A stretch of 6,546 bases of DNA, taken from Candidatus Epulonipiscium sp. (GTDB lineage: Bacteria; Bacillota_A; Clostridia; Lachnospirales; Cellulosilyticaceae). The stretch spans positions 1 to 6,546 of the forward strand of contig DUUM01000223.1 of NCBI GenBank assembly GCA_012841565.1. Reading direction: 5' to 3'. Below, piece after piece: positions 1 through 6,530 of this stretch (position 1 is the first letter of the stretch; each line of letters opens with the position of its first letter). Under the pieces are notes generated by a model. That model did no database searches. It saw only the letters and a list, made by a program, of their open reading frames with translations, and was not told where the DNA came from. The position numbers were made by a program, and so were the translations under genes.

Positions 1-215
1 AACTGTACGAAAAGCTAAAAGCCAACAATATATTTAGTCGTAGATATTTTTATCCACTCATTAGCAACTTTCCTACATACAGCGGTTTGCCATCGGCACA
101 TCCAAATAATTTACCAATAGCCAACAAGGTGTCCAGTGAAGTGTTGTGTTTGCCTATTTATGCGGATTTGGAAATTGACGAAATAAAAAAAGTAATTGAT
201 TTTATTTATAGGTAG
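1..215 (+). CDS. DegT/DnrJ/EryC1/StrS-family sugar aminotransferase, C-terminal end (partial)
   Basis: An open frame enters at the left edge (first full codon at position 3) and gives 70 residues before TAG at 213-215. It contains RRYFYPLIS (residues 13-21 of the fragment), LPIANKVSSEVLCLPIY (37-53) and a closing acidic helix DLEIDEIKKVIDFIYR. That order is the characteristic C-terminus of PLP-dependent sugar aminotransferases (DegT/DnrJ/EryC1/StrS), which transaminate 3- or 4-keto nucleotide sugars in the cytoplasm. The catalytic lysine and PLP site lie outside the window, so the 3- versus 4-amino specificity cannot be read. It is the first visible gene of the co-directional cluster, and the downstream acyltransferase and GT56 transferase fit a product that is an N-acylated amino-deoxyhexose. 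The family call is firm; the exact substrate is unknown. Confidence 0.88.
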   Translation, partial: LYEKLKANNIFSRRYFYPLISNFPTYSGLPSAHPNNLPIANKVSSEVLCLPIYADLEIDEIKKVIDFIYR

Positions 216-273
216 TCAAATATCAATTAGATAATAAAAATCTTTAAAAAACAACATTCATATTTTACATATT

Positions 274-438
274 ATGGAACCTTCTATTCTTGGACACTAT
301 TTTGAGGATTTTATAAAAGGAGAAACATATAGAACATGCCCTTTCAAAAACTATATTTGAAAGTGACAATAATTTATTTCTCTTTTAACAATGAACCACC
401 ATCCCGTTCATACCAATTTAGAATATGGAAAAAAACCA
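274..438 (+). pseudogene. Degenerate N-terminal remnant of a MaoC-family (R)-hydratase/dehydratase gene
   Basis: ATG at 274 opens MEPSILGHYFEDFIKGETYR, matching the 'G-x-YFEDF-x-x-G' start of MaoC-like hot-dog hydratases. This frame runs to TGA at 358-360. The similarity continues in the +1 frame at about 335-379 (HALSKTIFESDNNLF) and then returns to the original frame at 379-435 (SLLTMNHHPVHTNLEYGKK). Joined, the pieces read as an uninterrupted MaoC N-terminus, including the TESDN-like and MNxHPxHxNxEY motifs that shape the active site in this family. The simplest reading is one inserted base near 331-334 and one lost base near 378-379. About two thirds of the usual roughly 150-residue protein is missing; similarity stops at EYGKK, where the lyase start follows at once. 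MaoC enzymes hydrate enoyl-CoA or dehydrate hydroxyacyl-CoA. The remnant cannot encode a working enzyme. Confidence 0.8.
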
Positions 439-1350
439 ATGATACAAACTAATCTATTAATGCGCAGCTTGATGTTTGTGCCAGCCCATAATGAGAAGTT
501 AATGACCAGTGCCTCTAAAATTAATGCGGATGTCTTGCTTTTAGACATTGAAGACTCTGTACAACCACGAAAAAACAAACAAGTTGCACGCGATACAATC
601 ATAAGATATATTGAACAGGGAAAATTCAAAAATCGTCTCCTGTTTCCTAGAGTAAACGACAGAGAAAGCGGTGAATTACTTAAAGATGTATATCAACTCA
701 CTATAGATGGAATAAATGGTTTTACATACCCCAAAGCTAAAAGAGGAGAAGATATCTATTTTTTTGGGAAACTACTTGAAACCATAGAATACGAAAAAGG
801 ATACCCTATTGGAACCTTTAAAATAATACCGTTGATAGAAACCACCAGTGCTGTACTTAACATACAAGAAATTTGCACCGCTTGCCCCAGTAGAGTAGTT
901 GCCATAGCTTTTGGATGCGAAGATTTTGTAACTGATTTACAAGGTGTGCATGATAACGAAGGTCTGAGTATTTATAATGCCAGAACAATGATTGCTATGG
1001 CAGCACGTGCGCACAATATTATACCCATCGATACAGTGCATATCAAAGTACATGATTTAGACGATTTAGAGCGAAATTTAAAAATTGCAAAAATACTTGG
1101 CTTTGAAGGTATGTTAATACTAAACCCGAAAGAGCTGCCGTTAGCACATAAATACTTCTCCCCCTCGCCCCAAGAAATAAACGATGCCAAAGAAATGTTG
1201 GATATGGCAAAAGATGCCGAAAGCAAAGGGCAAGGAGTAAGCGTACGGAATGGTAAATTCATTGGCCCCCCAATGGTTTTAGCGGCTAAAAAGGTGTTGA
1301 GAAAAGCCGATTTAATAAAAAACAATATTTTGAACACTAAAATAATATAG
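439..1350 (+). CDS. CitE/HpcH-HpaI-family acyl-CoA lyase (citrate lyase beta-like)
   Basis: The open frame begins at ATG 391, but its first 16 residues (MNHHPVHTNLEYGKKP) are MaoC remnant. I therefore place the start at ATG 439 (303 residues); ATG 460 just before RSLMFVPA is also possible. Numbering from ATG 391, the TIM-barrel landmarks are RSLMFVPAHNEK (25-36), LLLDIEDSV (49-57), FPRVN (85-89), YPK (113-115), PLIETTSAV (147-155, metal-ligand Glu150), AFGCEDF (173-179, metal-ligand Asp178) and ILNPKE (243-248). Family members make or break the C-C bond of malyl-, citramalyl- or related hydroxyacyl-CoAs using Mg2+. Two positions deviate: the usual 'HP' near the C-terminus is 'NP', and the 'GxxxD' lid motif reads GKFIGPP (Gly292). 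In this cluster it may have supplied or remodelled an acyl-CoA for sugar acylation, which is inference. The family is firm; activity and substrate are uncertain. Confidence 0.85.
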   Translation: MIQTNLLMRSLMFVPAHNEKLMTSASKINADVLLLDIEDSVQPRKNKQVARDTIIRYIEQGKFKNRLLFPRVNDRESGELLKDVYQLTIDGINGFTYPKAKRGEDIYFFGKLLETIEYEKGYPIGTFKIIPLIETTSAVLNIQEICTACPSRVVAIAFGCEDFVTDLQGVHDNEGLSIYNARTMIAMAARAHNIIPIDTVHIKVHDLDDLERNLKIAKILGFEGMLILNPKELPLAHKYFSPSPQEINDAKEMLDMAKDAESKGQGVSVRNGKFIGPPMVLAAKKVLRKADLIKNNILNTKII

Positions 1351-1367
1351 TTACACAGTTAATTATT

Positions 1368-2021
1368 ATGAAAAAACTAATTATACTTGGTGGTAGTGGA
1401 ATCGGAATGATTGCTGCCTCAATAGCAAATGAATTAGGATATTATAAAATTCTTGGTTTTTTAAATGACGTAATTCCAACTGGTAGTTTAATAGGTAAAT
1501 ACGGAACTATTCCTGTTATTGGAACTACGAATGATTTGAAAAAATATATAAAAGATCCTGATATTTTATTCTTTATTGCTTATGTAGGGATGCAAAACGA
1601 AAAGGAGGTTTATAATAAATTAGAACAGATGGATATACCGAGAGAACGTTTTGCTACTTTAATTCATCCTAGTGCTATCATTCCAAAAGGATTTTGCAAA
1701 ATTGGGAATGGTGTATTAATGGCTCCCCTCTCTCAGTTATCACCTGATACAACTGTTGAAGATAATTGTATATTATTACCTAACTCCTTTTTAGGCCACG
1801 ATAGTACTATGAAACGCTTTGCTCACATTGCTACTAATGCTGTTATAGGTGCTAATGTAACGCTTGGCAAGGGCGTACATATAGGTAGTAATGCTACACT
1901 AAGAGAAAAAATAACAATCGGTGATTATGCACTAATCGGAGCTGGATCAGTAGTATTAAAAGATGTGACTGAAAACTCTATTGTTGTAGGTAATCCGGCA
2001 AAAGAATTAAGAAAAAAATAA
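1368..2021 (+). CDS. PglD/NeuD-like sugar N-acyltransferase (hexapeptide repeat)
   Basis: 217 residues, a normal length for the PglD/NeuD family. The N-terminus is a small Rossmann-like nucleotide-sugar domain (KKLIILGGSGIGMIAASIA, residues 2-20; LGFLND near 29-34). From about residue 98 (LIHPSAIIP) a left-handed beta-helix of hexapeptide repeats runs to the end (IGNGVLM, IGANVTL, IGSNATL, IGDYALIGAGSVVLKDV), closing with VVGNPAKELRKK. GHD at 143-145 places His144 where the general-base histidine of PglD sits. These enzymes transfer an acetyl (or other acyl) group from CoA to the 4-amino group of a nucleotide-linked amino-deoxyhexose. The gene starts 17 bases after the lyase, and its stop overlaps the next start by one base (TAATG), which suggests translational coupling. 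The donor may not be acetyl-CoA, given the lyase next door; that is inference. Confidence 0.87.
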   Translation: MKKLIILGGSGIGMIAASIANELGYYKILGFLNDVIPTGSLIGKYGTIPVIGTTNDLKKYIKDPDILFFIAYVGMQNEKEVYNKLEQMDIPRERFATLIHPSAIIPKGFCKIGNGVLMAPLSQLSPDTTVEDNCILLPNSFLGHDSTMKRFAHIATNAVIGANVTLGKGVHIGSNATLREKITIGDYALIGAGSVVLKDVTENSIVVGNPAKELRKK

Positions 2022-2400
2022 TGACAGATAAAACACCACTCGTCAGCATTTGCTGTTTAGCTTACAATCATGAAAAATTCATCCGCCAAGCTCTTGATGG
2101 ATTTATTATGCAAGAAAGCAATTTTCCTATAGAAGTTCTTATTCACGATGATGCATCCACCGATGATACGGCAAATATTATTCGGGAGTACGAAAAGAAG
2201 TATCCTGAAATTATTAAACCCATTTATCAAACCGAAAATCAATATTCAAAAGGAGTAGGTATTTCTGTAACATATAACTTCCCACGTGCCAAAGGCAAGT
2301 ACATCGCTATGTGCGAAGGTGACGATTATTGGACTGATCCATATTACTTATAAAAACAAGTGTTTTTTTCGAAAATAGACAAAACTGCTACTATGTTTAA
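2021..2400 (+). pseudogene. Family 2 (GT-A) glycosyltransferase, truncated by a nonsense codon
   Basis: The open part runs 2021-2353 (110 residues). It has a typical GT2 N-terminus: PLVSICCLAYNHEKFIRQAL (6-25), the nucleotide-binding IHDDASTDDT (41-50) and EGDDYWTDPYYL (99-110) with the metal-binding DD. Relatives continue with a 'QKQVDFLE'-like helix and normally total around 250-330 residues. Here TAA at 2351-2353 sits where that Q or K codon is expected. The following DNA still encodes KQV (2354-2362) and then, after loss of about one base in the T-run, FFENRQNCYYV in the +2 frame to a stop at 2398-2400. Recognisable similarity fades there. The acceptor-binding half is absent, so the product is unlikely to transfer sugar. 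The start codon overlaps the stop of the upstream acyltransferase. Confidence 0.83.
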
Positions 2401-2445
2401 TTATCAATCTAATATTACATAATAAATTACAACTAAACTTTAAAT

Positions 2446-3630
2446 ATGGTTTTACATATCATTTTAGACGACAAATTTGGTAAAATAATTATTCAACGTT
2501 TTCTAGAGATTAACCCACAACAAAATATATTTATTGTGGTAAGTAATAATTCTAAAATACAAAACATCCCTTTAGATTATGCTCAAAAAACCACTCTTAT
2601 TCATCCTAATAACATTGTGCAATATGTAGATAGCTATATGGAAAACTCGACAGCAATCGTATTTCATGGTTTAAATGAAGAATATAAATGGCAAATGATT
2701 GAACGATATAAAGGTAAAGTTCATTTGCATTGGAAATTTTGGGGAACAGATGGTTATATGTTACCTCACATGCGAAAAGGTTTGCTTGAAAAAGAAACAA
2801 AAAAACTCAAGCTCAAACTTTACAATATTACCCCATTAAGGTATTACTTAACTAATTCCGGTGGCTTTATTTTCAACCTATATGCTTGGCAATATAAACT
2901 TCGTAACAATGATGACCATTTTTTGAAGAAACTTGAAAAGGCAATAAGAACAGTTGATTCAATATCATCGGTAGTAATAGATGACTATTATAAAATTAAA
3001 AAAGCTTTAAACCTCAAAAGCCCCCATCTTTACCTATATTACACAGCAGATAAAGTTGAAAATATAGGCATTAAAAATAATACGCCATCAGGAAAAAATA
3101 TTATTATTGGTAATTCTGCATCAATAGAGAACAACCATCTTGATGCTTTTCAACTATTGAAAAAACTCAACATTAATAATAGGAAAATTATTGTACCATT
3201 AAATTATGGAGCAGGTAACTACACCACAGAATTTTTAAACTTAATAATTAACAATGGGATTTTAAATTTTGGATGCGAGAATTTTATGCCATTAACAAAC
3301 TTCTTAGATGTAGAAGAATATGCAAAATTACTCAGTTCATGTTCACATGCAGTTATGTTTCATAATAAGCAACATGCAGCTGGTAACATTAATATGTTAC
3401 TTTATATAGGAGCGAAAGTTTTCTTGAGTAAAAAAAATCCTATTTACTCATTTTTAAAAAGAAACAACTTTATTGTTTTCAACACAAATCAATTGAGTCA
3501 GGAACAGCTTGATACCTCTCTAACACAAAAAGAGATAAAACAAAATCGAAACCAACTTGCAAAAATTTACAGTCCACAATTAATTACCGAAAGACATAAA
3601 ATTCTATTTAATGTTCTTATACAAAAGTAA
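2446..3630 (+). CDS. GT56-family glycosyltransferase (WecF-type, Fuc4NAc-transferase-like)
   Basis: 394 residues, somewhat longer than enterobacterial WecF. The C-terminal half carries the family signature: NIIIGNSASIENNHLDAF (218-235), KIIVPLNYGAGNY (247-259), FMPLTNFLDVEEYAKLLSSC (280-299) and MFHNKQHAAGNINMLLYIGAKVFL (304-327). These match the order of the conserved blocks of TDP-Fuc4NAc:lipid II Fuc4NAc transferase (pfam07429, GT-B fold). WecF adds 4-acetamido-4,6-dideoxygalactose to an undecaprenyl-linked saccharide at the inner face of the cytoplasmic membrane. No signal peptide or clear transmembrane segment is apparent, which fits a peripheral enzyme. It starts after an A/T-rich leader with no Shine-Dalgarno sequence. 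Together with the aminotransferase and PglD-like enzyme, it suggests a 4-(acyl)amino-4,6-dideoxyhexose in the glycan. The donor sugar is inferred, not shown. Confidence 0.82.
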   Translation: MVLHIILDDKFGKIIIQRFLEINPQQNIFIVVSNNSKIQNIPLDYAQKTTLIHPNNIVQYVDSYMENSTAIVFHGLNEEYKWQMIERYKGKVHLHWKFWGTDGYMLPHMRKGLLEKETKKLKLKLYNITPLRYYLTNSGGFIFNLYAWQYKLRNNDDHFLKKLEKAIRTVDSISSVVIDDYYKIKKALNLKSPHLYLYYTADKVENIGIKNNTPSGKNIIIGNSASIENNHLDAFQLLKKLNINNRKIIVPLNYGAGNYTTEFLNLIINNGILNFGCENFMPLTNFLDVEEYAKLLSSCSHAVMFHNKQHAAGNINMLLYIGAKVFLSKKNPIYSFLKRNNFIVFNTNQLSQEQLDTSLTQKEIKQNRNQLAKIYSPQLITERHKILFNVLIQK

Positions 3631-3735
3631 AAAAGATAATAAGTAAGCTCTTTATTAAAAAAAGAATATTACAGAAAACAGCCCTAAAATCTCCTTAGAA
3701 ATTGAATTGTAATTAATTAAACTGCATATCTATTT

Positions 3736-4533
3736 ATGAATAAACTTTACAACCATTTTTTAATCACCCGTTTCAATGTTCCATGGGTAAATGGTGTTAG
3801 CCCCGATGAAAAATGGCTTAGAAATAGAATGGCACTCTTTTTAAAATATTGTTTACCTAGTGTATATCACCAAACAAATAATAACTTCCAATGGATAATA
3901 TATTTAGACGTTAAAACGCCTATTTGGGCATTTGAACTTCTAAAAGCAAACTCCCAACCAAATACTCATTTAATTAAAGTACATACTTTTGAAGAAATGA
4001 AACAACAAGTGGGTAATGAAGTAATCAATATATCTAACAAAAAGTCAAAATACATTATTACCTCACGATTGGATAATGATGACATTATTTCACCCTATTT
4101 CATTGATTTAATTCAACAAAACTTTACTCCTACTCATAATAGTTTCATTAATTTCAGCGGTGGAATTTGTTATCATTTACAGAAACATCTATTTTCAGAA
4201 TACACCTATCCCAATGGACCATTTGTTTCAAAAATAGAAAGTATCGAAAACGAAGTAACAACAATTCTGGATCACGACCACACTTTCATAAATGCCCAGA
4301 TTCAGATCAACGATAAACACTGGATTCAATTGATTCATCAAAGTAATATTAGCAACGGGCTTAAAGGTAGAATTCAACTGAATAACAATTGGATTAAAAA
4401 CAATAGTTGGATTTCTAGTTTTGATCTGAAAACAAATGGTTTTAACGCAGTTTTGTGGAGAGCTCTACAGAAAAAAAACGAAATTACATTTTCAATTAAG
4501 AAACAGATTAAAAAGATTATCCGCCGTGCATAA
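3736..4533 (+). CDS. Putative rhamnosyltransferase-like GT-A glycosyltransferase
   Basis: 265 residues. The N-terminus HFLITRFNVPW (7-17), followed by DEKWLRNRMALFLKYCLPSVYHQT (24-47) and FQWIIYLDVKTP (51-62), is the pattern of the 'putative rhamnosyl transferase' family (pfam11316), a GT-A fold group found in polysaccharide clusters. YIITSRLDNDDIISPYFI (106-123) carries the DxD-like metal and nucleotide-sugar site. The Lys/Arg-rich C-terminus ([11 protein letters not shown]) could aid membrane association. A 105-base gap precedes the start, the second-longest wholly non-coding gap in the window; I see no clear promoter in it. The 3' end overlaps the next gene by 8 bases if that gene starts at GTG 4526. 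'Rhamnosyl' is a family label only; the real donor sugar is unknown. Confidence 0.78.
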   Translation: MNKLYNHFLITRFNVPWVNGVSPDEKWLRNRMALFLKYCLPSVYHQTNNNFQWIIYLDVKTPIWAFELLKANSQPNTHLIKVHTFEEMKQQVGNEVINISNKKSKYIITSRLDNDDIISPYFIDLIQQNFTPTHNSFINFSGGICYHLQKHLFSEYTYPNGPFVSKIESIENEVTTILDHDHTFINAQIQINDKHWIQLIHQSNISNGLKGRIQLNNNWIKNNSWISSFDLKTNGFNAVLWRALQKKNEITFSIKKQIKKIIRRA

Positions 4534-5734
4534 ACAAACCCTCTGTCTCCATACCGCCCACTTTCCATACGGCTTAGGTGAACAATTCATCGAAACCGAA
4601 ATTAAATACTTGGCAAAAGCGTTTGGCAGGGTGGTTGTAATCCCATCCAATATAGAAGGAGAAAAGCGCCCTCTCCCACCCAATGTGGAAGTTCTCTATC
4701 CCGACTACTCCAATTATTCTACAAGCAAAGGAATAAAAAGCGTAGGCTGGTGGTTTGTAAGTGGCATTAAAGACATTTCAAAAAGCACAAATAAAAGCAT
4801 CACACTAAGCACCTTACTACGTGCAGGATATCAAGCAAAGCGATTACTTGAGTTTTTTAAAGCACACAACTTATTAAAAAGCACACTGCATTACACCTAT
4901 TGGTTTAATGAACAAAGCACGTTGTTGTCTATACTTACATCTAAAAAACAGATAAAAGGATTTATCTCCAGAGCACATAGATTTGATTTGTATGAAGAGA
5001 GAAACCAACTGGGATATATCCCTTTTCGAAAATTTCAATTACAAAATGTCTCGAAGCTCTTTTTGATTTCCAGAAACGGATTGAAATATATGGAAGATAA
5101 ATACCCACAGTTTAAAGAGAAGTATGAATTGTCTTATTTGGGTATTGAAAACGATCATCCTTTTCAGTTTGAAACCATCGAAAACAACCCCTATCTGTTA
5201 GTCAGTTGCTCAAGAGTAGTAGATATTAAACGGGTGGATTTGATAATTAAAGCGCTGGCTCGTATTACTGAATTACCCATACATTGGGTTCATTTTGGCG
5301 ATGGACCACTGTTTGAAGAGGTGAAGAAAGAAGCAGAAGAAACATTGAAAGGAAATATTACGTTTGAATTTAAAGGACATGTATCCAACAATGATATTTA
5401 TGAATTTTACCATAAAAACCTCGTAGACTGTTTTGTTAATGTATCATCAACTGAAGGGTTACCTGTTACAATAATGGAAGCAATTAGTTTTGGTATCCCC
5501 ATTATTGCAAGCGACGTGGGAGGAACTTCAGAAATTACTACAAAACAAACAGGACTATTACTAAATGAGAGCCCATCATCTGTAGAAATTAAAGAGGCAA
5601 TTATAAAAGTACTTCCTAATTTCACAAGAAACAGAACCTATAGAAATAAAGTTTATGATTTCTGGTCAATAAACTTTAATGCAGCTAGTAATTACAAACA
5701 GTTTATTACACAAATAAATGAGCTCTTTAATTAA
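4526..5734 (+). CDS. GT4-family (GT-B) glycosyltransferase
   Basis: I choose GTG 4526 (402 residues), inside the upstream stop region (GTGCATAA). The first beta-strand, [19 protein letters not shown], follows immediately, as expected for GT4 proteins. ATG 4436 would add 30 residues that simply overlap the upstream gene by 98 bases. Numbering from GTG: glycine-rich donor loop [11 protein letters not shown] (15-25), [12 protein letters not shown] (148-159), interdomain strand [21 protein letters not shown] (224-244), FGDGPL (257-262) and the E-x7-E signature EGLPVTIME (310-318) followed by [12 protein letters not shown]. This is a retaining-type transferase with a nucleotide-sugar donor, acting at the cytoplasmic face on a lipid-linked glycan. 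It overlaps both neighbours (8 and 17 bases), so it is probably translationally coupled. Donor and acceptor cannot be read. Confidence 0.88.
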   Translation: MHKQTLCLHTAHFPYGLGEQFIETEIKYLAKAFGRVVVIPSNIEGEKRPLPPNVEVLYPDYSNYSTSKGIKSVGWWFVSGIKDISKSTNKSITLSTLLRAGYQAKRLLEFFKAHNLLKSTLHYTYWFNEQSTLLSILTSKKQIKGFISRAHRFDLYEERNQLGYIPFRKFQLQNVSKLFLISRNGLKYMEDKYPQFKEKYELSYLGIENDHPFQFETIENNPYLLVSCSRVVDIKRVDLIIKALARITELPIHWVHFGDGPLFEEVKKEAEETLKGNITFEFKGHVSNNDIYEFYHKNLVDCFVNVSSTEGLPVTIMEAISFGIPIIASDVGGTSEITTKQTGLLLNESPSSVEIKEAIIKVLPNFTRNRTYRNKVYDFWSINFNAASNYKQFITQINELFN

Positions 5735-6455
5735 ATATTTACGAGTTGTACTTCAAAACCTTAAAAGAATTTGGATAATTGAAGTAGTATACCCCAAAGT
5801 ATATCCACATGGACAATTACGTTCTCTTGTCTCTCAAAACATACTAAACACAACCAAAGGCTTATTTATTGAAGAAAACGTTCATATTAAAAACCCCAAT
5901 ATTATAATTGGAAGACACACCTATATTGGCAACAATACATTTATTGATTCATGCAATATCATTGGTGCTTTTTGTTCAATTTCGTCTGACGTAAAAATTG
6001 GTGTGCGTAATCACCCTCTTGATTACATTAGCACCTCGCCAGTTTTTTATAGTGCGTATAGAAGATGGCTCAAAGAAAGTACTTTTAACGAGAAAGAAAC
6101 TAAAACCGTAATAATAGAAGATGATGTGTTGATTTCAGCCAATGCCATTATTTTAAATGGTATTACTCTTGGTCGTGGCTCTGTAATTGGTGCTGGCGCA
6201 GTAGTTACTAAAGATGTACCACCCTACGCAATTGTAGCTGGCATACCTGCTAAAATTATTCGTTATCGTTTTTCAAAAGAACTTATTGAAAAAATAGAAT
6301 TATCTGAATGGTGGAAGAAAGAAGATAGCACATTAAAACAATTCGCAGAATATTCAAATAATCCTGAATTGTTTATATCGAAGATAAACGCGTCAAAGAA
6401 TATTTCTAAATTAAACACACACCCCCAACCCCCTAAAGAGGGCTCAAGACTGTAA
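5718..6455 (+). CDS. CatB/Vat-type hexapeptide acetyltransferase with repeat-derived C-terminus
   Basis: 245 residues. The left-handed beta-helix begins near residue 58 ([23 protein letters not shown]). It is interrupted by the long loop typical of xenobiotic/CatB-type acetyltransferases, [19 protein letters not shown] (93-111), where His99 aligns with the catalytic histidine. It then resumes as [36 protein letters not shown] (132-167), ending in the family close [15 protein letters not shown] (171-185). The usual 'DVWIGxNA' reads DVLISANA, a mild deviation. These enzymes transfer acetyl from CoA to a hydroxyl or amine of a sugar; in this cluster the likely substrate is a repeat-unit sugar. 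An N-terminal stretch (about 5-25) is hydrophobic/basic and may contact the membrane. The start overlaps the upstream gene by 17 bases. Residues 234-245 ([12 protein letters not shown]) are encoded by the C-rich repeat and are probably a recent extension. Confidence 0.86.
   Translation: MSSLIKYLRVVLQNLKRIWIIEVVYPKVYPHGQLRSLVSQNILNTTKGLFIEENVHIKNPNIIIGRHTYIGNNTFIDSCNIIGAFCSISSDVKIGVRNHPLDYISTSPVFYSAYRRWLKESTFNEKETKTVIIEDDVLISANAIILNGITLGRGSVIGAGAVVTKDVPPYAIVAGIPAKIIRYRFSKELIEKIELSEWWKKEDSTLKQFAEYSNNPELFISKINASKNISKLNTHPQPPKEGSRL
6419..6445 (+). repeat. C-rich Bacteroidota-type interspersed repeat, left copy (inside the CDS end)
   Basis: The segment ACACCCCCAACCCCCTAAAG with a following AGGGCTC tract stands out sharply from the AT-rich surroundings. 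It contains a short self-complementary core, CCCT-AAAG-AGGG. I recognise this 'cccccaaccccctaaag' type from intergenic spacers and extended protein tails (PQPPK-like) in Bacteroidota genomes. Here it is translated as HPQPPKEG at the end of the acetyltransferase. Its similarity, in inverted orientation, to 6504-6530 supports calling it a repeat. The origin and mobility of such repeats are not evident from the sequence. Confidence 0.65.
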
Positions 6456-6503
6456 AAATATTTCAAGAACAATAACTAAAATCACAACAAAAAAGAAGCA
6501 ACA

Positions 6504-6530
6504 AGTCCCCTTTAGAAGATTTAGGGGTGA
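6504..6530 (-). repeat. Inverted, diverged copy of the C-rich repeat
   Basis: The + strand reads AGTCCCCTTTAGAAGATTTA then GGGGTGA. Its reverse complement (TCACCCCTAAATCTTCTAAAG then GGGACT) lines up with the left copy, sharing the CACCCC start, the TAAAG core and the following G-run, with several mismatches and a one-base length difference. The two arms are separated by about 58 A-rich bases and could form an imperfect hairpin after the last gene. No U-tract follows in the window, so I do not call a terminator. No gene is visible from 6456 to the window end. Confidence 0.55.

Noticed and set aside
352..359. TATATTTG, which matches the Bacteroidota -7 promoter consensus TAnnTTTG, upstream of the lyase gene.
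   Set aside because: It lies within the MaoC remnant, where these bases are explained by the residues TIFE, and no TTG box is seen at the expected distance upstream. A chance match is likely.
274..360. A genuine 28-residue small protein starting at ATG 274.
   Set aside because: Its first 20 residues match the MaoC N-terminus and the remainder is out-of-frame MaoC sequence, so it is better explained as part of the broken gene.
972..1337. 121-codon open frame on the minus strand inside the lyase gene.
   Set aside because: It is antisense to a gene with clear family motifs on the + strand and its product has no recognisable motif. The same applies to the shorter minus-strand frames at 408-629, 2057-2242, 2606-2800, 4374-4568, 4492-4683, 5407-5625 and 6263-6472.
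3631..3735. Possible terminator or promoter in the gap before the rhamnosyltransferase-like gene.
   Set aside because: The gap is A/T-rich with only a very weak CTTT/AAAG pairing and no GC stem or clear -33/-7 pair. Nothing specific can be supported.
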